Of a stretch of 32,350 bases of DNA, positions 24,871 to 30,734 are shown piece by piece; within the stretch, counting starts at the first letter, position 1; the number at the start of each line of letters is the position of its first letter. The stretch comes from a virus. The notes under the pieces are model-generated. The model was not told where the DNA came from and ran no database searches. It saw only the letters and a program-made list of their open reading frames with translations. The translations under genes and the position numbers were made by a program. The DNA lies in IMG/VR virus record IMGVR_UViG_3300032288_004129, positions 1-32,350 of that record; one strand, written 5' to 3'.

Positions 24871-24878
24871 TATAAATA
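24871..24878 (-). promoter_or_regulatory. TATTTATA late-type element before the sheath gene
   Basis: TATTTATA on the minus strand, 31 bases upstream of the sheath start. On the plus strand the same bases read TATAAATA, the T4 late core, about 100 bases before the ribbon-helix-helix gene, so direction of action cannot be settled from sequence. Confidence 0.4.
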
Positions 24879-24977
24879 CTAGATAAAAATGCAAAAAACT
24901 TTGATGCAATATAATTATTTAAGATGTAGGATATTTTTTTCTACCTTTTTTCATACTAAACTATTTACTTTTAAATC

Positions 24978-25127
24978 ATGAAAAAAATAAAGAATATAAA
25001 GATTTCTTTAGAGACACATAAAATACTTAAAGATTATTGTGATGAAAAAGGATTAAAGATTTATAAATTTTTAGAAACCTTAATAATAAAAACTTGTCAA
25101 AAAGAAAAAGACATATACGGTGAATAG
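24978..25127 (+). CDS. 49-aa ribbon-helix-helix (CopG/Arc-type) protein
   Basis: Small protein with a ribbon-helix-helix layout: a short strand KNIKISL (residues 5-11), first helix ETHKILKDYCDEKG (12-25), then second helix KIYKFLETLIIKTC (27-40), and a charged tail. Such proteins dimerise and bind DNA through the paired strands, usually as repressors. The two Lys in the strand (KNIKIS) would face DNA. It is on the opposite strand to its neighbours, between the sheath promoter region and the gp15-like stop, converging on the latter with 3 bases between stops. Position suggests local control of late tail transcription, but an unrelated phage regulator is possible. Upstream has TATTTACT at 24962 and the shared element at 24871-24878. 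Short length limits certainty. Confidence 0.65.
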   Translation: MKKIKNIKISLETHKILKDYCDEKGLKIYKFLETLIIKTCQKEKDIYGE

Positions 25128-25130
25128 TTT

Positions 25131-26174
25131 TTAAGTAACAATATAAGCAACTGTTTTAATTGTGGATTCTTGAGTATTATCTATTTTAGTAACTGTTATT
25201 GTTAACGTATCACCATCATTAATTTGGATTTTATCTAAGTCGGACCCTACATAATTATTATTTATATTAACGTCATAACTTGAAATGTTAGTTGTATTTT
25301 CAATAACAATATCTGCAGTATATCTAAAGACTTCATTAAGTTGAGTATTACCTGAAACAAATAATAAGTCTAAATCAAAATTATCAGGTCTTGGTGGTTC
25401 TATTTTTGTTTTTCTTCTTCTATTTAAAGTATCCACTTCAAACATGGTTACATTTCTTGTTATGCCTGGTGATACTTGAAACTCCTCTTCATCTAATAAA
25501 AAACCCATTAAAGTAATCTTATAATTTTGAATATAATATTTTCTTTTTTCTATATCTTTAACTGACTCATCTGTTGGGTCTTCCATTTTAATTGGCATAT
25601 AGTGACCTTTAATTTGTGCATATGCTTGTTTTGATGTAAATTTTTGCATGAATAATTTATTAAATTCATTTAATTCACGCATTCTATTACAAAATATTTT
25701 AACACTGTAAGTGATATCAACAGGGATTGGTTGAGGTATTTTATAAACATCAACCCCTTTTCTATCTCCGTCCCATGTTGGTACTGAATAATAAAAAAAT
25801 CTTAATCTTTCAGGTATATTCGCGGCTCCTCCTTGAAATTTTCCGTATTTAACTTCAGGTTGTCTAACAGTAATAATAAATGGTAATGAAACGTTTTTAT
25901 CTAAATCTTGAAATTTCCATGTTTCGGTAAACTGAGACCAGCTTTGGGTTGTTATAATCTTATCGACGGTAGGAACCACTTTACCATCAACGGTTAATTT
26001 AAGTTGTTCTTTAACAAAATCTAAAACTCCTTTATCTAAATCTGCATGTAAAACACCTTTTGGTAAATAGGTTCCGTCTTTTGTAACGTCCTCTATCAAC
26101 TCCATTCTTCTTTCCTTACCAAATTTCTGTGGAATTAAAGGTAAAAATTTTTTTTGTTGTTTAGGTAATGCCAT
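25131..26174 (-). CDS. 15: gp15-like tail terminator / sheath stabilising protein
   Basis: 347-aa protein from the chosen start MALPKQQKKF; an in-frame ATG at 26201 would add nine residues but overlap the upstream gene, whereas 26174 lies four bases after that gene's stop. The core resembles T4 gp15: IPVDITYSVKIFCNRMRELN, then FNKLFMQKFTS, and YKITLMGFLLDEEEF with RNVTMFEV, matching the strand-helix-strand of tail terminators (residues about 150-270). gp15 caps the tail tube and sheath and joins the head. Residues about 285-347 form an extra beta domain (TADIVIENTTNISSYDVNIN, DGDTLTITVTK) of Ig-like appearance, absent from T4 gp15 as far as I know. The position just upstream of the sheath gene fits. 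Paired with the gp14-like gene. Confidence 0.72.
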   Translation of the reverse strand: MALPKQQKKFLPLIPQKFGKERRMELIEDVTKDGTYLPKGVLHADLDKGVLDFVKEQLKLTVDGKVVPTVDKIITTQSWSQFTETWKFQDLDKNVSLPFIITVRQPEVKYGKFQGGAANIPERLRFFYYSVPTWDGDRKGVDVYKIPQPIPVDITYSVKIFCNRMRELNEFNKLFMQKFTSKQAYAQIKGHYMPIKMEDPTDESVKDIEKRKYYIQNYKITLMGFLLDEEEFQVSPGITRNVTMFEVDTLNRRRKTKIEPPRPDNFDLDLLFVSGNTQLNEVFRYTADIVIENTTNISSYDVNINNNYVGSDLDKIQINDGDTLTITVTKIDNTQESTIKTVAYIVT

Positions 26175-26178
26175 TTTT

Positions 26179-26694
26179 TTATATTCCGTTAAATTCGTCA
26201 TTAGTTACAGGAGCAGCAATTATTGTTCTGTAATATTTTTTATAACCACCATATGTATGTTTTAAATCTGAAGTGACCCTACCATCATTAACAACACTGT
26301 AGTATCTTACTTTATCTTCCGTTTCATAATAACCTAAGTAATCACCCAAAGAAATATCAACAGCCAACTGATCTAAGTGTGATTGATAAACACTAAATGT
26401 CATATTACCTGGTTCTATTTGTGAAAGTTTTGATGTTCCGTAATCTGAATTTGTGGGAGCGTCTATTTTAACTAATCCTTTTAATTCTACAGGTGCTAAA
26501 AATTGTATTCCTTCTGTTAATGCTTCGCCATAAACATCATCGTTATTTGTTCTTTGTCTATCTACACGATATAAAACAACACTGAAATTCATATCACCCA
26601 TTTGCCATTCCATACCCATTTCAATTTCTAAATTGAAATCTTCTTCAGAAAAAAACTTATTTAATCTTGTTATTGGTACTCTATTTTGTGTCAT
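26179..26694 (-). CDS. gp14-like neck (head closure) protein
   Basis: 171-aa beta-rich protein. Core segments: NFSVVLYRVDRQRTNNDDVY then GEALTEGIQFLAPVELKGLV (about residues 36-75), then EPGNMTFSVYQSHLDQLAVD, ISLGDYLGYYETEDKVRYYS and the closing YGGYKKYYRTIIAAPV. The order of a V-x-R-x-x-x-x-x-D-D-V-Y-G-E strand, P-V-E strand and G-D-x-x-x-Y strand corresponds to the middle of T4 gp14 (256 aa), which closes the portal and joins head to tail. This version lacks the long C-terminal part of T4 gp14. Neighbour of gp15-like in the same direction, as in T4. The call rests on motif order recalled from T4 and on synteny, so it is moderate. Confidence 0.55.
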   Translation of the reverse strand: MTQNRVPITRLNKFFSEEDFNLEIEMGMEWQMGDMNFSVVLYRVDRQRTNNDDVYGEALTEGIQFLAPVELKGLVKIDAPTNSDYGTSKLSQIEPGNMTFSVYQSHLDQLAVDISLGDYLGYYETEDKVRYYSVVNDGRVTSDLKHTYGGYKKYYRTIIAAPVTNDEFNGI

Positions 26695-26698
26695 ATAA

Positions 26699-26706
26699 TA
26701 TAAATA
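26699..26706 (-). promoter_or_regulatory. TATTTATA late-type element before the gp14/gp15 pair
   Basis: TATTTATA on the minus strand only 4 bases before the ATG at 26694. If it is a promoter core, the transcript would be leaderless or nearly so. It faces the plus-strand copy at 26741-26748 across the divergent gap. Confidence 0.4.
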
Positions 26707-26740
26707 CTTTAATTGATTTTTTTATATTATTTACTATTTT

Positions 26741-26748
26741 TATTTATA
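26741..26748 (+). promoter_or_regulatory. TATTTATA late-type element before the helicase gene
   Basis: TATTTATA (within TATTTATAAT) on the plus strand, 5 bases before the ATG at 26754. An embedded TATAAT at 26745-26750 and a TTGATT at about 26713-26718 are too far apart for a normal sigma-70 promoter. Confidence 0.4.
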
Positions 26749-26753
26749 ATATA

Positions 26754-28520
26754 ATGGAAGAATTAATTTCAAAAACTCCCGAAACAAGAGCCCTTCAGTT
26801 ATTAGATGATTATGTAGGGTCAAATAACTATATCTTAAATTTAAGACACAAAAAATTAAATAGTAAGACATTTACACCAACAAGACCACAAGCAGAATAC
26901 ATTATAAATTTTCACGGAAGAGTACCAAAGGTTGCAAAAAAATGGGTAAAACTTGACTCATATTTTGGTAAAAAAATGATGGAAGATAAAATGTACACAA
27001 AAGAACCGTCAGAAATTTATGTTGAAAAGTTATTAGTTGAAAAAGATAAATCATACCATATATGGGGTAAAATATTTAGTGGGGAAACTTTACATGATTT
27101 TTGGATTCCAAAATCAGCATTAGTAAAAGATAACGAAGTTAAAAATGTTGTTATTGAATATTCTAAATACGATCACAGGGCACCAATGTCTCACCAAAAA
27201 GAAGCTATTGAAAAACTTGTTAGAAATAAAAAGTTTATTTTGGCTGATGATATGGGTCTTGGTAAAACAACATCAACAATTATATCTGCACTTGAAACAG
27301 GTGCTAAAAAAATATTAATAATTTGTCCCGCATCATTAAAGATAAATTGGGAAAGAGAGATTGCGAATTATTCAGATAGAACCGCATATATTGCAGAAGG
27401 TAAAAAATTTTCAGATGAATCTGATTTTGTTATCATTAACTATGATATATTAAAAAACTTTCATGACCCAAAAAAGAAAGACGATTCTATTATTTTAAAA
27501 TCAAACTTTGACCTTGTGATTATGGATGAAGCTCATATGATTTCAAACCCACAAGCACAAAGAACAAAAATAGTAAATGATTTATGTGAAAGGTTAGATA
27601 GGGTTTGGTTATTAACGGGAACACCAATGACATCAAGACCAATGAATTATTTTAATTTATTAAAATTGGTTGATAGTCCTGTTGCCGCAAATTGGATGGC
27701 TTACGCAAAAAGATACTGTAATGGTTATCAATTCAGTGTTGGGAAAAGAAAAGTTTGGAATGTTACGGGGGCATCTAATTTAGATGAATTAAGAGAAAGA
27801 ACACAAACACATATTCTAAGAAGATTAAAAGAAGAAGTTTTAGATTTACCTGATAAAATTATTACACCAGTTTATTTAAGATTAAAGTCAAAAGACTATG
27901 AAGAACTAATGGGCGAATACTACGATTGGTACGACAAAAACCAAGAAGAGTCATCATCATTAACTATTCAGTTCGGTAAATTAATGAAAGTAAGAAAAGT
28001 AATTGCACAAGAAAAGGTTAAATCAACAATTGAGTTAGCTGAAAATATTATTGAACAGGGAAAAAAAGTAATCATATTTACAAACTTTACAGACACATTA
28101 CAAGAAATTTATAAACATTTTGGAAAATCCGCAGTTTATTTAGATGGGTCTTGTTCAAAACCCCATCGTCAAAAAGCGGTGGATGACTTTCAAGAAAACG
28201 ATAAAATTAAAGTTTTTGTTGGAAACCTGAAGGCTGCGGGTGTTGGTATTACCTTAACCTCTGCTGAGGCGGTTATTATGAATGATTTGTCATTTGTTCC
28301 TGCGGAACACGCACAGGCAGAAGACCGTTCACACAGAATAGGACAAAAAAATTCAACATCGGTTTATTACCCATTATTTGAAAATACCATTGAGGGGGCA
28401 ATTTATGATATACTAACAAGAAAGAAAAAAATTATTTCAACCGTAATGGGTGATGATTTATTGTTAGACGAAGGATCATCAATTGAAGAAATGTTAAATA
28501 TGATTTCTTCTAATAGGTGA
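26754..28520 (+). CDS. SNF2-type DNA helicase/translocase (SMARCAL1-like)
   Basis: 588-aa superfamily 2 ATPase. A frame opening exists at 26667, but the ATG at 26754 (MEELISKTPE) follows the TATTTATA element and avoids overlap with the divergent gene. Motifs: Q-like MSHQKEAIEKL (145-155), I DDMGLGKTT (165-173), Ia ICPASLKINWERE (190-202), II MDEAH (257-261), III LTGTPM (287-292), then LPDKI, V AAGVGITLTSA and VI QAEDRSHRIGQ near the C-terminal third. SNF2 features are the DEAH box, the R-x-x-R-I-G-Q motif VI and the brace after it. An N-terminal 140-residue part is beta-rich and resembles the HARP-like region of annealing helicases. T4 uses the SF2 helicase UvsW for branch migration and for switching from origin to recombination-dependent replication; this could fill that role. 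Expression from the late-type element fits late UvsW-type activity. Confidence 0.9.
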   Translation: MEELISKTPETRALQLLDDYVGSNNYILNLRHKKLNSKTFTPTRPQAEYIINFHGRVPKVAKKWVKLDSYFGKKMMEDKMYTKEPSEIYVEKLLVEKDKSYHIWGKIFSGETLHDFWIPKSALVKDNEVKNVVIEYSKYDHRAPMSHQKEAIEKLVRNKKFILADDMGLGKTTSTIISALETGAKKILIICPASLKINWEREIANYSDRTAYIAEGKKFSDESDFVIINYDILKNFHDPKKKDDSIILKSNFDLVIMDEAHMISNPQAQRTKIVNDLCERLDRVWLLTGTPMTSRPMNYFNLLKLVDSPVAANWMAYAKRYCNGYQFSVGKRKVWNVTGASNLDELRERTQTHILRRLKEEVLDLPDKIITPVYLRLKSKDYEELMGEYYDWYDKNQEESSSLTIQFGKLMKVRKVIAQEKVKSTIELAENIIEQGKKVIIFTNFTDTLQEIYKHFGKSAVYLDGSCSKPHRQKAVDDFQENDKIKVFVGNLKAAGVGITLTSAEAVIMNDLSFVPAEHAQAEDRSHRIGQKNSTSVYYPLFENTIEGAIYDILTRKKKIISTVMGDDLLLDEGSSIEEMLNMISSNR

Positions 28521-28528
28521 TATTTATT
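28521..28528 (+). promoter_or_regulatory. TATTTATT late-type element before the superoxide dismutase gene
   Basis: TATTTATT begins on the base after the helicase stop codon and ends 4 bases before the ATG at 28533. The entire 12-base gap consists of this element plus TAAT. Confidence 0.35.
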
Positions 28529-28532
28529 TAAT

Positions 28533-29249
28533 ATGATATTTAATAACTTAAAAAACAAAATAGAACTAATTGAATCTAAAATTGCAAACGTTTCATTTAA
28601 TAATGAAAAAATTATTAGTGAAATAAAAAAAGTTAGTGTTGAAAAATTACCTTACGATTTTGATGAATTAGATTTATTCATTGATTCCGAAACAATGAAA
28701 ACCCATTATAATAAACATTATAAAGGTTATGTTGAAAAATTAAACGTTGAGTTAGAAAAGATTAAAGGTAAAGATTTAGATTTAGAAGAAATTGTTTCAA
28801 GTATTTCTAAATTTAATACTAAAGTAAGGAATAATGGTGGTGGGGCATTTAATCACGCATTATTTTGGAAAATGTTATCTCCCGTAAAAACAAAATTAGA
28901 AAACCCTCTTTTATATAAATTAGAAACAACATTTGGTTCTTTTGAAAAATTTAAAGAGAAATTTGAAGAAGAGGCGAAATCAAGATTTGGTTCTGGTTGG
29001 GTTTGGTTAGTGTTAACAAAAACAAATAGATTAAAAATTATAACCACACCTAATCAAGACAATCCTTTAATGTTATCAGGTAGAAACAAGTCATACCCAC
29101 TTTTAGGTCTTGATTTATGGGAACACGCTTACTACTTAAAATATAAAAATGAAAGGGATCGGTATATTAAAAACTTTTGGAAAGTTGTTAATTGGGGATT
29201 TGTCACAGATTTATATACAACCCAACTTGATAGAAATAAATTAGACTAA
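28533..29249 (+). CDS. Fe/Mn-family superoxide dismutase, Mn-type signature
   Basis: 238-aa enzyme predicted to convert superoxide to oxygen and hydrogen peroxide. All four metal ligands are present: H58 (MKTHYNKHYKGY), H108 (GGGAFNHALFW), D194 and H198 (GLDLWEHAYYLKY). The gateway Tyr66 and the neighbour H62 are kept. Gly at H108 minus 4 (G104) together with Gln175 in NQDNPLM is the MnSOD pattern; iron enzymes such as E. coli SodB have Gln at the first site. The 86-residue spacing H108-D194 equals that of E. coli SodA. Other family hallmarks are FGSFEKFKEKF, FGSGWVWLV and the ending VVNWGF. Usual length is about 200; here about 36 extra residues form a charged helix at the N-terminus, before VEKLPYDFDEL. 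No signal peptide. Lies 12 bases after the helicase and 27 before the gp13-like gene. Metal preference is an inference and could be cambialistic. Confidence 0.93.
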   Translation: MIFNNLKNKIELIESKIANVSFNNEKIISEIKKVSVEKLPYDFDELDLFIDSETMKTHYNKHYKGYVEKLNVELEKIKGKDLDLEEIVSSISKFNTKVRNNGGGAFNHALFWKMLSPVKTKLENPLLYKLETTFGSFEKFKEKFEEEAKSRFGSGWVWLVLTKTNRLKIITTPNQDNPLMLSGRNKSYPLLGLDLWEHAYYLKYKNERDRYIKNFWKVVNWGFVTDLYTTQLDRNKLD

Positions 29250-29254
29250 TAAGA

Positions 29255-29262
29255 TATTTATA
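29255..29262 (+). promoter_or_regulatory. TATTTATA late-type element before the gp13-like gene
   Basis: TATTTATA, 14 bases before the ATG at 29277. It lies inside an imperfect inverted repeat, AAGATAT (29251-29257) and ATATCTT (29270-29276), which could be an operator or a weak hairpin after the dismutase gene. Confidence 0.45.
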
Positions 29263-29276
29263 TAAAAATATATCTT

Positions 29277-30395
29277 ATGTCAACATCAATTATTTCAGAA
29301 CCAGAAAGAAGTAAGTTATATAAAAGAATTAGAAATCTTTTAGGTGCACCTTTAAGGGGGGTAGAATTAGAAGATGAAATGATGGATTCTTTATTAGAAC
29401 TTTCAATACAAGACTATTCTCAACATGTTAACGATTGGTTAATAGAGTCTCAATGGTCGTCATTATACGGGATGAACCTTGATGAACAGTCAATAACAAG
29501 GGCTTTTACAACAAGAAGTTTAGATTGGGAGACTCAATATACATATGCTTACTCTAAAATTGTTGGGTTACAGGCAGGTGGTGATTGGGTTTTAGAAAAA
29601 GATTATATTGATTTAGTGCCCGGACAACAAATATATGAAATACCGGCAGGTAGAGAAGTAAATGAATTATTATGGTTTTCTAGATCTGAATTAGACGCCG
29701 CTTATTTTGATCCATTTATGGGTGGTTTTGGTGGTTTTGGTGGTATTGGTCTTGGTGGTGGTGCTGGTTTTTCACAAATGGGTACAACAGGAAATTATTT
29801 TATAACACCGGCATTTGATATTCTTTTAAGAATGCAAGATATTAATATTAAAAGAAGGATAATTACAGGTGATTTAACTTATAGAATTACTGCGCTACCT
29901 GAAGGAAAAAAGGCTATACATTTATATAATGTTCCTGGTGGTAAATTTGATTTTGGTAATATGCAAAGAAATCAGTACAAAGTTTGGTATTGGTATTATA
30001 ATACATTTGATAGGGAAGATTGTTTAGCAAAAAATCCTGATGTTATTAGACTACCATCAGACGCTCCAATTGATGAAACTAGGTGGGACGAATTAAATAG
30101 CCCCGCACAAACTTGGGTTAGAAGGTGGTTTACTGCATATTGTAAAGAAACATTAGCAAAAGTAAGAGGTAAATATGGTGGTAATTTAAAAACACCCGAC
30201 AGTGAATTAACTCTTGAGTGGCAATCTTTAAATACTGAAGCAAAAGATGAAAAAACTATTTTGTGGGAAGAATTAAAAACTAGACTAGAAAGATTGAGAC
30301 CGGAAAAGCAGTGGGAAATTAAAGGTGCTATGGCTGAAAATATGAATAAAGCGTTAAAATTCAGACCATTTACAAGTCCATATACTGTTATATAA
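29277..30395 (+). CDS. 13: gp13-like neck (adaptor) protein
   Basis: 372-aa protein (T4 gp13: 309 aa) that would bind below the portal and connect to gp14. The N-terminal helical bundle LYKRIRNLLGAPLRGVELED then EMMDSLLELSIQDYSQHVND (residues 14-53) has the usual adaptor form in which a set of helices follows a G-x-P-x-x-x-V-E-L-x-D motif. A middle beta part, LVPGQQIYEIPAGREVNELL, carries a Gly/Phe-rich loop (149-164). It ends with a long helical region, TWVRRWFTAYCKETLAKVRG, KYGG and then WQSLNTEAKDEKTILWEELK, typical of these proteins (the A-K-x-R-G-K-Y-G-G segment is characteristic). It is on the opposite strand from gp14 and gp15, unlike T4, where 13, 14 and 15 are consecutive. Name by motif recollection and neighbours. 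Confidence 0.72.
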   Translation: MSTSIISEPERSKLYKRIRNLLGAPLRGVELEDEMMDSLLELSIQDYSQHVNDWLIESQWSSLYGMNLDEQSITRAFTTRSLDWETQYTYAYSKIVGLQAGGDWVLEKDYIDLVPGQQIYEIPAGREVNELLWFSRSELDAAYFDPFMGGFGGFGGIGLGGGAGFSQMGTTGNYFITPAFDILLRMQDINIKRRIITGDLTYRITALPEGKKAIHLYNVPGGKFDFGNMQRNQYKVWYWYYNTFDREDCLAKNPDVIRLPSDAPIDETRWDELNSPAQTWVRRWFTAYCKETLAKVRGKYGGNLKTPDSELTLEWQSLNTEAKDEKTILWEELKTRLERLRPEKQWEIKGAMAENMNKALKFRPFTSPYTVI

Positions 30396-30401
30396 TTTTT
30401 T

Positions 30402-30734
30402 ATGTCTGTTTTTAAATCTTTACCTATATCTAAAATAATAAACGGTGTCGAGGTTAAAGTACCGGAATCGTCTGTCGTAACAAATAAAAGTTATTCGACA
30501 GAGGGTGAATCTTTTATTGTTATAAAAAATGTAGAAAGTTGTGAATTATTTTTAAATCCACAAACAACAGATCATGTTGTGGTTAAGTCTTTAACAAACG
30601 TTTTGGTTAAATCAAACGAATTAATAGATGAGGAATTTAATGAAGTAGAACTAAATAAAGGTGCCTGTGTTGAATTTAAAAAAATTGGGGATTTTTGGTA
30701 CATACTATCTTCCGACGGGTTGAAAGGATCTTAG
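30402..30734 (+). CDS. Small beta-rich virion-type protein, function unknown
   Basis: 110-aa protein predicted to be nearly all beta strands: INGVEVKVPESSVV, GESFIVIKNVESCELFLN, HVVVKSLTNVLVKSN, FNEVELNKGACVEFKKIG and the end DFWYILSSDGLKGS. The ending N-x-x-x-V-E-F-x-x-x-G-x-x-W-Y-I-L-S-S-D-G is a form I associate with trimeric fibre or decoration modules in tailed phages, where it closes a beta roll. It starts 6 bases after the gp13-like stop, so it is probably co-transcribed with that gene and may be a neck whisker or head decoration protein. Its stop overlaps the polymerase stop by 4 bases on the opposite strand. No enzymatic motif seen. Confidence 0.6.
   Translation: MSVFKSLPISKIINGVEVKVPESSVVTNKSYSTEGESFIVIKNVESCELFLNPQTTDHVVVKSLTNVLVKSNELIDEEFNEVELNKGACVEFKKIGDFWYILSSDGLKGS

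Noticed and set aside
24871-24878. TATAAATA as a T4-type late promoter for the plus-strand ribbon-helix-helix gene
   Set aside because: Most other copies are oriented with TATTTATA on the coding strand, so this one more likely serves the sheath gene; kept only as an alternative reading.
26667-26753. Upstream extension of the helicase ORF (MLLVLYFVSYNIN, signal-peptide-like)
   Set aside because: It reads through the divergent promoter region and into the gp14-like start; the conserved protein begins at 26754, so the hydrophobic stretch is an artefact of A/T-rich DNA.
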